Part shown: positions 25,996 through 34,554 of the stretch, piece after piece
How positions within the stretch are numbered: position 1 is the first letter of the stretch
Layout of the letters: every line of letters starts with the position of its first letter
Origin: Acidobacteriaceae bacterium
Lineage (GTDB): Bacteria > Acidobacteriota > Terriglobia > Bryobacterales > Bryobacteraceae
Reading direction: 5' to 3'
DNA: 60,319 nucleotides
Assembly (NCBI GenBank): GCA_903970405.1
Contig: CAJCIT010000023.1
Span: forward strand, 1-60,319
The notes under the pieces: model-generated
Databases searched by the model: none
What the model saw: only the letters and a program-made list of their open reading frames with translations
What the model was told of the DNA's origin: nothing
Translations under genes and position numbers: made by a program

Positions 25996-26955
25996 ATGTC
26001 ACACACGGGCCACCTTTGGCTGACTGCATTCTCCTTGATACCGGTGTGGGCATCTTGCAGCGCTCAGCCCGCGCCGCCGCCACCCGAGTATCGCGAGTTC
26101 GCCGGTCCCGAGCGCGTGATCATCGCCGGTTATTCCGGCGACGCGATGGAACCTTTCCTGACCCCGGATGGCCGTTATCTCCTCTTCAATAATTTGAACG
26201 ACCCGAAGGTGAATACCGACCTTCATTACGCCGAGCGCATCGACGATCTGCACTTCGGCTACCGCGGCCCGATAGAGGGGGTCAACACACCCGCCCTCGA
26301 AGGGGTGCCTTCCGTGAGCTGCGATGGAGTGCTCTACTTCGTCTCGCCCCGCAGCTATGAGAAGACGTTCTCAACCATTTACCGGGCTCGCTTCGATAAT
26401 GGACATGCTCACGACGCTGAACTGGTTTCCGGCATTTCGCGTGGCATTCCTGGATTCGTGAACTTCGACGCCGAGATCAGCGCCGATGGCCAGACGCTGA
26501 TTGCGGTGGATGGCCATTTCGGGCGACAGGGTTCTCCCGATCGGGCGATCCTCTTCGAGGCCAAAGCCAGCGGCCTATCGGCTTCCACCCTTTTCGTTCG
26601 TTCACCAGATAGCGACGCCATCTTTCGGCTGGTTAACAAAGCTGCGTCTGACGGCGCCCTGCAATACGCGCCATCTCTGTCAAGCGACGGTCTGGAACTG
26701 TTCTTTACCCGTGTCGGCCCGATTCGGCCCGGCGTCGAACCACACATTTGGCGGGCGGTTCGCTCAACGGCTCAGGACCCATTCGGCGAACCGGCACTTA
26801 TCCCGGCCATCGACGGCTTTGCCGAAGGTCCCACGCTGTCCCCCGACGGACTCTCGCTCTATTACCACAAGAGGCAAAATGGCACTTTCTCCATTTTCCG
26901 CGTCACCCGGCGGCCTTCCTCCGAGGTCCACTCCCACTCCTGCCGGCCAAATTAA
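25996..26955 (+). CDS. exported PD40/WD40-like beta-propeller protein
   Basis: The 319-residue precursor has a signal sequence (LTAFSLIPVWASCSAQP), possibly a lipoprotein signal with the cysteine of ASC, although tryptophan at -3 is unusual. The body shows TolB-type PD40 repeats: EPFLTPDGRYLLFNN, GVPSVSCDGVLYFVSP, DAEISADGQTLIAVDG, APSLSSDGLELFFTRV and GPTLSPDGLSLYYHK. These make about five propeller blades that usually bind ligands or partner proteins. The frame opens earlier, inside the AIM24 gene, but ATG 25996 fits the signal peptide. No catalytic residues are evident. Confidence 0.85.
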   Translation: MSHTGHLWLTAFSLIPVWASCSAQPAPPPPEYREFAGPERVIIAGYSGDAMEPFLTPDGRYLLFNNLNDPKVNTDLHYAERIDDLHFGYRGPIEGVNTPALEGVPSVSCDGVLYFVSPRSYEKTFSTIYRARFDNGHAHDAELVSGISRGIPGFVNFDAEISADGQTLIAVDGHFGRQGSPDRAILFEAKASGLSASTLFVRSPDSDAIFRLVNKAASDGALQYAPSLSSDGLELFFTRVGPIRPGVEPHIWRAVRSTAQDPFGEPALIPAIDGFAEGPTLSPDGLSLYYHKRQNGTFSIFRVTRRPSSEVHSHSCRPN

Positions 26956-26961
26956 ACCTGT

Positions 26962-27705
26962 CTATACCAGCATCCCGCCGTCCACCCCCAGCACTTGACC
27001 GGTGACGTACGAGGCCATGTCGCTCGCCAGGAACACAATGGCATTGGCCACCTCCTCCGGAGTGCCGACCCTGCCCATCTTGATACTTGCTACGCGCTGG
27101 TCGCGCTTGTCGGGCGGAAGCTGCCGCGTCATCGCGGTATCGATGAAACCGGGCGCCACCGCGTTCACCCGCACATTCTTCGGTGCCATCTCTTTAGCGG
27201 CCGCCAGCGTCATCCCGATCACGCCCGCCTTCGCAGCGGCATAGACCGTTTGCCCGTCGTTCCCAAACCTTCCGATGATGGAGCTTAGGTTAACAATGGA
27301 ACCAGCCCGGTTCCGGCTCATCAACCGGGCAGCCTCCTGTAGATGAATGATCGCGCCGGTCAGATTCGTATCGAGTACCGCGCGCATATTCGCCTCCGAA
27401 ATCATGCCCAGCAGAGCATCCTGCAAGACGCCGGCATTGTTCACCAACACGTCCAGCCGGCGGAAACGGCGAAAGATCTCCTGATAGCACGCCTTCACCC
27501 CGGCCATGTCCGTGACGTCGGCCGCCAAGCCCACCACCGTTCCCGAGAACTCATCGGCCAGCTCCCGGCACCTGTCATCGAGGGCTGCGCCCGCGGCACG
27601 GCCGTTCAGGATCACAATCGCACCGTGGCGGGCAAACTCGCGCGCCGTCGACCAGCCGATACCGCGGGTAGAGCCGGTAACGAAACAGACTTTGTCTTTC
27701 AACAT
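26962..27705 (-). CDS. SDR-family oxidoreductase, FabG-like
   Basis: The 247-residue protein is a classical short-chain dehydrogenase. It has the cofactor motif TGSTRGIG near the N-terminus, DVTD, LVNNAGV, catalytic S in NLSSIIG, YxxxK in YAAAKAGVIGM, RVNAVAPGFIDT and the C-terminal VTGQVLGVDGGM. This pattern fits 3-oxoacyl-ACP reductase, but single FabG-like genes act on many alcohols. The start is ambiguous: ATG 27705 (MLKDKVCFVTG) matches the family, while ATG 27714 and TTG 27723 are also open and GGAG lies near them. It converges on the propeller gene. Confidence 0.9.
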   Translation of the reverse strand: MLKDKVCFVTGSTRGIGWSTAREFARHGAIVILNGRAAGAALDDRCRELADEFSGTVVGLAADVTDMAGVKACYQEIFRRFRRLDVLVNNAGVLQDALLGMISEANMRAVLDTNLTGAIIHLQEAARLMSRNRAGSIVNLSSIIGRFGNDGQTVYAAAKAGVIGMTLAAAKEMAPKNVRVNAVAPGFIDTAMTRQLPPDKRDQRVASIKMGRVGTPEEVANAIVFLASDMASYVTGQVLGVDGGMLV

Positions 27706-27851
27706 TAAATACATCGACTCCAAGCATGCCCCCCGAAGCGCTTATCGGCAGGTCTTCATAACCGTTTGTAACACTGCCGCACTCGCGAAGAAACTTCCGT
27801 CAATAGACTTGACTCTGGCCAAGATGCGTTCATGCTATCGAGAGGAGGTGT

Positions 27852-28607
27852 ATGCGGCTTTCAATCTTGCGTCTTATAACAGCACTGATAACCGGTTTCG
27901 GAGTGCAGTTTGCGTTCGGACAGGCGAATCACGCGTGGGGGTATGACAAGGAACATGGTCCGGCAAAATGGGCGGGCATGGATCCTGCGTTTTCCACCTG
28001 CGATACGGGCCGCTTACAATCGCCCATCGACATCACGGGAGCCGTCAAGGAAAAGCTTCCAGAGATTGAATTCAACTACCATCCGGCGCCATTGAAAGTG
28101 ATCGACAACGGGCACTCAATTCAGGTGAATTACACCGAAGGAAGTTTCATCACCGTGAGCGGCCAGACCTATCCGCTCATCCAGTTCCACTTCCACCGGC
28201 CCAGCGAGAACATGTACAACGGCAAGCAATACCCCATGGAAGTCCACCTTGTACACCGGCGCGCCGATGGCCACCTTGCCGTGGTTGGCGTGTGGCTTGC
28301 GGCCGGCAAGCCGAACCCGGTCCTGGAGGCGGCCTGGCCGAATCTGCCCAAGGAGAAAGGCAAGGAAGTGACCGTTCCCGGCGTCACCATCGACGCGTCG
28401 CAACTGCTGCCTGCGCAGCGGACTTATTATTCTTTCGTTGGTTCGCTCACCACGCCGCCTTGCTCAGAGGGCGTGCACTGGTTCGTGATGAAGGAGGCCA
28501 CCAGCGTCTCTCAGGCAGAGATCGCCCAGTTTTCGAAGCTTTACCCGGACGACGCCCGCCCCACCCAGCCGCTGAACAACCGCCCAATCAGCGAGAGCAC
28601 CCAGTAG
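27852..28607 (+). CDS. alpha-carbonic anhydrase, periplasmic
   Basis: The 251-residue precursor has a signal peptide (LRLITALITGFGVQFAFG) and all marks of an alpha-class carbonic anhydrase, which interconverts CO2 and bicarbonate. It has the early HAWGYD and QSPIDI, zinc ligands H113 and H115 in LIQFHFHRPSE plus the third histidine in PMEVHLVH, and TTPPCSEGVHWFVM. The two cysteines (STCDTG and PPCSE) probably form the usual disulfide. ATG 27852 follows a strong GAGGAGGT. It stands alone and converges on the esterase gene 10 bases away. Confidence 0.95.
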   Translation: MRLSILRLITALITGFGVQFAFGQANHAWGYDKEHGPAKWAGMDPAFSTCDTGRLQSPIDITGAVKEKLPEIEFNYHPAPLKVIDNGHSIQVNYTEGSFITVSGQTYPLIQFHFHRPSENMYNGKQYPMEVHLVHRRADGHLAVVGVWLAAGKPNPVLEAAWPNLPKEKGKEVTVPGVTIDASQLLPAQRTYYSFVGSLTTPPCSEGVHWFVMKEATSVSQAEIAQFSKLYPDDARPTQPLNNRPISESTQ

Positions 28608-28617
28608 CCCTCTCGTC

Positions 28618-30132
28618 TCACTTTGCTTCCGTCTCCGGCCATGCGAAGGGCGATGCCGGCAAACCCGCGCCATTGAACAGGCTGGCCGCTGGCGCGCTCT
28701 TCCACGCATACCGCACTGCCACCGGCCGGTCCACCCGCGGGCTCGAAACACGGACGGTGGTTCCCTCGATCGAAGCGAGGGCGCCCACAAATTTTCCGTC
28801 TGCGCCCGCGACTTCAAACCCGCTCAGATCGCCGCGCGCCACCAAGCCGCCCTCCGTGTGATGGAGGGCGATCACCAGCTCGTGGCCCTGCGACATGACC
28901 GAATTGACGGTGGGCCCAGAGTATTCGAGCGATTCTCCATAGACGACCGCGCGCGCCGCCAGCGCCAGCCGCAGCCCAACGTCCTGCTTGTTCTTCGGGT
29001 GAATGTCCCCAACCTCGCCGATATCGATGGTGACGGCCATGCCGGTATTGCGCAGAGCCAGTGCCTCGCGCTGCTTCTCGCGGAGGAGGGGCCAATAGTC
29101 GTTGCCCTTGTAGTTGGCGATCTGCACAAAGAGAAACGGCAGATCTTCTTGGCCCCATGCTCGCCGCCAGTCGCGGATCAAAGCCTGGAACAAACGGCCA
29201 TAGAGATAGGCGTGTTCGGCATCGGCGTTGCTCTCGCCCTGGTACCAAATGACGCCGCGAATGGGATACGGCGTCAGCGGCGCGATCATGGCGTTGAAGA
29301 GGCCGGCGGGCGACCAGGAGAGCCGGTCATTCGGAGACCACGGGATAGGCGGCGCGGGACGTCCCTCCGCTTTCGCTTTCGCCTGTTCCGCGAGCGCCAT
29401 TTCGCGACGAATCTGCCCGGCACTGAAGCTGTCGGCCATCTTGCCCCAGGAGGCAAACACCGGCATCAGGGCGGCATCCGATCCCAGACCGTCCATGCTG
29501 GTCCAGGCCTCGGCGGGCGTTCCGCCCCAGTACGTGCCGATCAAACCGATTGGCACATGCTCATGCTCCTGAAGCTGCAAGCCGAAGAAATAAGCCACGG
29601 CAGAGAAATCCTTCGCGCTTTCGGGTGAGCAGGCCGTCCAACTGCCGGCTTTGAGATCGGCCAGCGGATACGCCGACACCTCGCGATTCACGGAAAACAG
29701 CCGGATCTGGGGGCGATCCGCGCGCGCAAGCTCCTCGCCGGCATGAATCGCCTGTTTGGTTGTGAACTCCATGTTGGATTGCCCGGAAGCCACCCACACA
29801 TCCCCCACCAGCACGTCTGAAAACTCAATTTCGTTCCTGCCCTTCACGATCAGCGTGAACGGACCGCCTGCTTCACCGGGCGCCAGAAAGACACTCCACT
29901 GGCCCAGCTCATCTGGCGTTGCCGTCGCGGTCTGGCCGCGAAAGGAAACGGTGACCGCTTCGCCTACATCCGCGCGCCCCCAGACATGCACCGGACGGCC
30001 TCTTTGCAGAACCATGTGATCGGTAAGCACCGCCGGCAGATGGACTTCGGCGAAGGCTGGCCCCGCCAGCGCCATGCCCCCGGCGAGAATCAACAGTTTC
30101 CGACACGTCAGAATGATCATCCGCACGATCAT
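28618..30132 (-). CDS. sialate O-acetylesterase-type (SASA) esterase, exported
   Basis: The 504-residue precursor begins with a signal peptide (LLILAGGMALAGPAFAEVHL). The SASA domain shows the nucleophile ASGQSNMEF, GLIGTYWGGTPAEAWTS, GVIWYQGESNA and the D-x-x-H dyad in DIGEVGDIHPKNKQDVG. Family members remove acetyl groups from sialic acids or from plant hemicelluloses; in a soil bacterium with GH16 and GH42 genes, deacetylation of plant or microbial glycans is more likely. An in-frame ATG 75 bases upstream is open but adds sequence without signal character. Confidence 0.9.
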   Translation of the reverse strand: MIVRMIILTCRKLLILAGGMALAGPAFAEVHLPAVLTDHMVLQRGRPVHVWGRADVGEAVTVSFRGQTATATPDELGQWSVFLAPGEAGGPFTLIVKGRNEIEFSDVLVGDVWVASGQSNMEFTTKQAIHAGEELARADRPQIRLFSVNREVSAYPLADLKAGSWTACSPESAKDFSAVAYFFGLQLQEHEHVPIGLIGTYWGGTPAEAWTSMDGLGSDAALMPVFASWGKMADSFSAGQIRREMALAEQAKAKAEGRPAPPIPWSPNDRLSWSPAGLFNAMIAPLTPYPIRGVIWYQGESNADAEHAYLYGRLFQALIRDWRRAWGQEDLPFLFVQIANYKGNDYWPLLREKQREALALRNTGMAVTIDIGEVGDIHPKNKQDVGLRLALAARAVVYGESLEYSGPTVNSVMSQGHELVIALHHTEGGLVARGDLSGFEVAGADGKFVGALASIEGTTVRVSSPRVDRPVAVRYAWKSAPAASLFNGAGLPASPFAWPETEAK

Positions 30133-30363
30133 ACTGCAAGCGCGCCGCAGCCGGTTCGATCGCGGCGCTTCGCACATTGCTGAACGGCCCAGGGCATATC
30201 GCGTCACAGATTGATTTCATGCCGGCTTGTTCACGAAGAATTCACCCGATCGCCACCAAGCCCAAACCACGCGCGCCGTACAAACAAATTAATCGCAATC
30301 TGTTTGATGCCGCCGTCGGCTCGGTGTGGCCCACCATCATTCTGCCCCCTAAGAGGATTTCTC

Positions 30364-30795
30364 ATGTCTGTCTTGGAATGTCTGAGCGCCATCTGGCGCA
30401 ACCCGGTCGAAATGCTGTTGCGCCGCTGAAACTGGAAGTCGGCTATCTTCAGCTCGCTGATTCGAGCCGCGATTTTCTTCCTCACCAATTTGGCGGCCGG
30501 CTGGCGCGCCGCCACCGGCGCGATGGTGGCGGAGTTCCTGTACCGGGCCATCACCGCCGGCTTTTATGGGGCGCTGACGCAGGCCTTCGGCGAGGTTGAG
30601 CCGGAGTGGGCGGCCGGCATCGCCGTCAGCGTGCTGCTCCCTCTTTACATAAGCATCGTCAGGTCCGTCTGCTTTACGGTTGTCTCGACGCTCTTCAATC
30701 AGTATGCGATTTCGAAGGCGGTCGGGCGGACCGGCATCATCCTTCGCCCGTCTCCAGCAAACCGGCGCGCGATAGCACTCTCCGGACTTTCTTAG
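30364..30795 (+). pseudogene. membrane protein gene interrupted by an in-frame TGA
   Basis: ATG 30364 follows AAGAGGA (30351-30357). The frame encodes MSVLECLSAIWRNPVEMLLRR, then TGA (30427-30429), then continues without other stops as NWKSAIFSSLIRAAIFFLTN, LAAGWRAATGAMVAEFLYRA and a hydrophobic LYISIVRSVCFTVVSTLF, to a stop at 30793-30795. A single TGG-to-TGA change would explain this. The last 59 bases overlap the opposite-strand TPR gene. A restart at ATG 30522 (MVAEFLYRAI) could still give a short membrane protein. The intact protein's function is unknown. Confidence 0.65.
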
Positions 30796-32515
30796 GTGAA
30801 ATCGAGAGACGCCGGGCCACCCGGGCGATCTTCCTATCCTCGCGCTCCCAGATCTTCGGGATGATGAATTCGGCGAACTCTTCGGTGATCTGACGGAAGC
30901 TCTTCGCGCCCACTGCGCCCTGTGACCAGGCGCGCAGGGTTTCATCCACATTGCCGCCCCGCAGCACGCGGGCCTTTAAGGTCTTCAGGTCGTCCCAGTG
31001 CGGCTGGTAGGGATCCGCCTTCATGAATGAGAGAGCCAGGTTCAATGAGGTGCGGGCATCCTCCAGGTTGTTGAAGTATTCGCTCGATTGCGTGAGTCCC
31101 AGCCAGATGTAAGCCCGTGAGAGCAGTTGCTGGTTCTGGGTGTGTTTGGCGGCCTCAACGGCCTCAAGGCCATACCGTTCGGCAAGCTGAGCGTGACGCG
31201 GCGAATCAAGCGCAAGATCGCTGTCATCCTGCTTAACTTCCTCCGGCAGGCCCTCTTCGATCTTGGCGTTTTCGATCATGCAGCCTAAGAGACGGGCGCG
31301 GGCGACCAGAATCGAGTCGTTCTTGTCGCGGCCGTGTTCGTAGGCTGCCAAAGCCTCCCGTTCGGCGCGTTCGAAGTCGCCGTTGTCGAGGAAGATGTGT
31401 CCGTACGTAATGCGCAGATTGCCTTCGCCGCGGCTCTGACGGACCTTTTCGCCGTCGTTCGCCCCATTCGCCGCGGCGTCGCGTTCCCGTGCAAAGATAG
31501 CGGCGGCCTGATCGAGGTGGGCCAGGGCCTCGGCCTGTAACGCCTCAAACTGGGCTCTGATCCGCGGCACTGAGGGCTTGTTGTCGGCCGCCCTGCCGGG
31601 AGCCACTTGTTGCGGTACCATCTTCCCCGGCAGCGCGCGGCGTTGCGCCACGCTCGAATCGATCCGCCGCCGCAGGTGCCGCGCCATGATGCGTTTCACA
31701 TAAGCCAGATTGCCGAGCGAACGTGCGACGTTGCGGTGAAACGGGTCGGCCTTGGCGATTTCATCGATCGAGGCGGCGAACCACCGGACTGCCTCATCGT
31801 AATCGCCGTCAGCCTGGGAGATGCGTCCGTAAGCGGAGAAGATATTTCCCAGCGTGACGTAGTCGTCGGTCCGGCGAAGCACCTCTTCGGCCTGCCTTAA
31901 GATCTGGGTTGCTTCTATCAGGCGGCCGTTCTGAAAGGCCAACCAGCCTTCCAGCGCCCGCATCATGGCAGCCAGTTCCTCACGGCCGCGCGTCTCGGCA
32001 TGCATCCGGCCTTGCGCTACCGCAACAGCTGCGGCATCGTACTCGCCGCTCTTGCGATGACACTGGGCCTTCCAGAAATAAGCCATCGCCATGAGGTCCG
32101 GATCGTCGAATTCAGGCTCGAGCGAGAGAACGAAATCCAGGTGGCGAATCGCCTCCGCCAGCGCTTCTTCCTTCATAGCCACGAAACTTTGCGCCATCCG
32201 CAACTGCACATAGTCCGACAACGGAAGAGTGGAGCGGTGATGCCGGGAGAAGCGCGAAAGAAGTTCCTTGATGAGAGCCAAGCCGCCAAAGCCGGAGTCG
32301 GCCCAGAGCGCGCACAGTCCCACCAGCGCGCCGGCAACCGGCCAACCGGGTTGGAGCCAGCGGATGGCTTCAAATTTCTCTTCGAGCGTCCGCAGCCCAC
32401 TCCCCACGCGGCGCCGGATCAGATCCTCGCGAAGGCTATCGAGCAAGCCAGCCCCCAGCACCTCTGGCTGTGCGGTAACGGCGAACGCGCCAAGGATCGG
32501 GCTTTGCATGCTCAT
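30737..32515 (-). CDS. TPR-repeat protein with C-terminal Fis-like helix-turn-helix
   Basis: The 592-residue protein is almost entirely helical, with several tetratricopeptide-like hairpins (LAEAIRHLDFVLSLEPEFDD, AYFWKAQCHRKSGEYDAAAV, GNIFSAYGRISQADGDYDEA, ITYGHIFLDNGDFERAEREA). The last 45 residues form a helix-turn-helix resembling Fis/NtrC tails: PKIWEREDRKIARVARRLSI then SPKKVRRVLSRAGL. There is no receiver, AAA+ or sensor domain. It may be a DNA-binding regulator with TPR-mediated partner or peptide sensing. It is transcribed away from adk; the 190 bases between must hold both promoters. Confidence 0.8.
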   Translation of the reverse strand: MSMQSPILGAFAVTAQPEVLGAGLLDSLREDLIRRRVGSGLRTLEEKFEAIRWLQPGWPVAGALVGLCALWADSGFGGLALIKELLSRFSRHHRSTLPLSDYVQLRMAQSFVAMKEEALAEAIRHLDFVLSLEPEFDDPDLMAMAYFWKAQCHRKSGEYDAAAVAVAQGRMHAETRGREELAAMMRALEGWLAFQNGRLIEATQILRQAEEVLRRTDDYVTLGNIFSAYGRISQADGDYDEAVRWFAASIDEIAKADPFHRNVARSLGNLAYVKRIMARHLRRRIDSSVAQRRALPGKMVPQQVAPGRAADNKPSVPRIRAQFEALQAEALAHLDQAAAIFARERDAAANGANDGEKVRQSRGEGNLRITYGHIFLDNGDFERAEREALAAYEHGRDKNDSILVARARLLGCMIENAKIEEGLPEEVKQDDSDLALDSPRHAQLAERYGLEAVEAAKHTQNQQLLSRAYIWLGLTQSSEYFNNLEDARTSLNLALSFMKADPYQPHWDDLKTLKARVLRGGNVDETLRAWSQGAVGAKSFRQITEEFAEFIIPKIWEREDRKIARVARRLSISPKKVRRVLSRAGLLETGEG

Positions 32516-32706
32516 TAGCCACTAGCGTAGCGGGACTGGCGCAGGTGGGTCAAATTGACCTATTGGCGGGGCCAAACTGGGCTGATCTCCCCTCTCGGTT
32601 TTGACGGGAAAGGTTAAATGAGATCCGGTAGGTCAAAACGTCCCACTGGCTGATTCGGACTGGGACATTTGTGCCTCGATGCGATTCGCCTTATTCTATA
32701 GTTCCT

Positions 32707-33378
32707 ATGGAACACGGAAACGTGATCGTCCTCCTGGGACCACCGGGTGCCGGAAAAGGGACGCAGAGCATCGTTCTGCAACGCGAGTTGGGCATTCCCG
32801 CCGTCTCGACGGGCGAGGTGTTGCGGGCCGAAATTGCCGCCGGCACGCCGCTGGGGTTGAAGGTGAAGGAAACCATCGCGAGTGGACAGTTGGTGGACGA
32901 CGATCTGGTGAACCAAGTGGCGGCGGCGCAGCTCAGCCAGCCGTCCTTCACGAAGGGGTTCGTGCTGGATGGGTACCCCAGGACAGTGAAACAAGCCGGC
33001 TTTCTGGACCGCTTGCTGGCCGCGTTAGGCTTCGGCGAGCCTCTGGCGCTGCACCTGGAAGCCTCCACGGAGACGATTCTGGCGCGGCTGGTGGCGCGCC
33101 GCCAGTGCCCTTGCTGCGGCCGCATTTACAATCGGATTCTCCGGCCGTCTAAAGATGGCGTCACTTGCGACGTCGACTCGACGCCGCTGATCGTTCGTGA
33201 GGATGATCGTGAGGACGTGATTCTCGATCGCATTCGCGCCTATCGCGAACAGTCGGAGCCGGTGATCGCGCTCTATACGGACCGCAACTACTTGCGTGTG
33301 GACGGGAACCTGCAACCGGAGGAGTTGTTCCCAATGCTGAGTTCGCGTCTTACCCAACCGGCGCCGCTCCGGACGTAG
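32707..33378 (+). CDS. adk: adenylate kinase
   Basis: This 223-residue enzyme converts ATP+AMP to 2 ADP. It has the P-loop LLGPPGAGKGTQ at residues 10-20, the AMP-binding VSTGEVLRAEI, GFVLDGYPRT with its signature arginine, and the lid region RRQCPCCGRIYNRI followed by a cysteine in GVTCDVD. The lid thus has the cysteines of a zinc-binding type lid (C-x-x-C, then C-x-x-D as possible ligands). ATG 32707 is the usual start. The frame extends 12 codons upstream without family similarity. Confidence 0.95.
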   Translation: MEHGNVIVLLGPPGAGKGTQSIVLQRELGIPAVSTGEVLRAEIAAGTPLGLKVKETIASGQLVDDDLVNQVAAAQLSQPSFTKGFVLDGYPRTVKQAGFLDRLLAALGFGEPLALHLEASTETILARLVARRQCPCCGRIYNRILRPSKDGVTCDVDSTPLIVREDDREDVILDRIRAYREQSEPVIALYTDRNYLRVDGNLQPEELFPMLSSRLTQPAPLRT

Positions 33379-33390
33379 AGCAACGCCGAT

Positions 33391-33588
33391 TCAGACCGGC
33401 TTCAAATCGAGCGGGTCGAGCCACCTCACACCGCGAAAGCGCAGAAAGTCGGTGTCCGCCGTCTGCAGCGTTGCGTTCGCCTCAACAGCCAAGGCCGCAA
33501 GATGTGCGTCGGTCGTCAGGTTTCCGCCCTTTCCCTCCGCGCGAAGAAAACGGAAAGCGAGCTCCGCATGGCGCGGTCCTGGATTCAA
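33391..33588 (-). pseudogene. PIN-domain (VapC-like) toxin, C-terminal remnant
   Basis: The minus-strand frame encodes PGPRHAELAFRFLRAEGKGG then NLTTDAHLAALAVEANATLQ TADTDFLRFRGVRWLDPL. This is the second half of a VapC-type PIN nuclease, including the conserved TDAHLAALA and the D-x-DF acidic pair. The N-terminal acidic residue and the first strands are absent, and a stop precedes the segment about 60 bases further upstream. No antitoxin is seen. A TTG at 33588 is the only nearby start, so expression is doubtful. Confidence 0.75.
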
Positions 33589-33674
33589 GGTGCGCGCCCT
33601 CGGCCGCCCAGCTCCGCCGACTACGTCAAACAGGCGTCAGCCCCCCGGCCGGCATTACGTTAGTCTTGAATTTT

Positions 33675-34547
33675 ATGAAGTCTTCGCGGCGTCATTTCCT
33701 GCAAGGCGCGGCTGCGGCCGGAGTCTCCGCGTTCGGACTCCCGCTCGCCGCCGGTCAGGTGTTTAACCGGAAAGAAAAGATACACCTTGGCGTTCCTGAC
33801 TGGAGCCTCCAACTGGGGGCGAATCCGGATGCTGTGGCCCTTGCCAAGCGCATCGGCTTTGAAGGCGTGCAAGTTTCGTTCGGGCGCAAGCTTGTGGACG
33901 GGAAGATGCCGCTGGATCAGCCCGGCGTGGCGGAGCATTATGTGAGCCTCGCGAAGGAGAACAACATCTCGATTTGCGGCACGTGCGTGGACCGGCTGCA
34001 TGACAACGGATTGAAGAGCGACAAACTGGCCGTGAAGTGGGTGGGCGATAGCATTCGCCTCACCAAGGCTTTCGAAAGCAAGGTTCTGCTGCTGCCGTTC
34101 TTCGGCCCGTGGGCGTTGACCAACGATGCGGAGAAGCAGTACGTCGGCGACGCGTTGCGCGAGTTGGCGCCGGAAGCCGAGAAGGCGGGCGTGATCCTTG
34201 GCCTTGAAGACACGATTTCAGCCGAAGACAACGTACGCATCATGGACCGGTCGCAGTCAAAGCATGTAAAGGTCTACTACGACGTAGGCAATGCCACGCA
34301 GGCCGGCTTCGATCCGGTGAAGGAGATCCGCTGGCTGGGCAAAGACCGCGTCTGCCAATTTCACCTAAAGGACAATCCGAATTTTCTAGGTGAGGGCGAC
34401 ATCGACTTCGTGCCGATTATGCACACCATTCGAGACGAAGGCTTCTATGGCTTCTGCAACCTCGAAACCGATGTGCACTCTGATTCCGTTGAGGCAGACA
34501 TGCGGAGGAATCTGCTGTTTATCAAAGATGTGATGAAGCGGGCGTAG
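33675..34547 (+). CDS. sugar phosphate isomerase/epimerase-like TIM-barrel protein, Tat-exported
   Basis: The 290-residue protein starts with a Tat signal (MKSSRRHFLQGAAAAGVSAF). The rest matches the xylose-isomerase-like TIM barrel (AP_endonuc_2): AKRIGFEGVQVSFG, GTCVDRLHDNG, GVILGLEDTISAEDN, VKVYYDVGNATQAG, CQFHLKDNPNF and CNLETDV. The E, D, H and E of these motifs form the usual metal site. Exported members act on sugars or inositols outside the cytoplasm. The frame opens 204 bases earlier, but those residues are not family-like and overlap the PIN remnant, so ATG 33675 is used. Confidence 0.9.
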   Translation: MKSSRRHFLQGAAAAGVSAFGLPLAAGQVFNRKEKIHLGVPDWSLQLGANPDAVALAKRIGFEGVQVSFGRKLVDGKMPLDQPGVAEHYVSLAKENNISICGTCVDRLHDNGLKSDKLAVKWVGDSIRLTKAFESKVLLLPFFGPWALTNDAEKQYVGDALRELAPEAEKAGVILGLEDTISAEDNVRIMDRSQSKHVKVYYDVGNATQAGFDPVKEIRWLGKDRVCQFHLKDNPNFLGEGDIDFVPIMHTIRDEGFYGFCNLETDVHSDSVEADMRRNLLFIKDVMKRA

Positions 34548-34554
34548 CGGGCAC

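Noticed and set aside
30427-30429. TGA at codon 22 of the membrane protein gene as a selenocysteine codon
   Set aside because: No SECIS-like hairpin is evident directly after it, the context looks like a tryptophan site in a membrane protein, and no redox motif is present.
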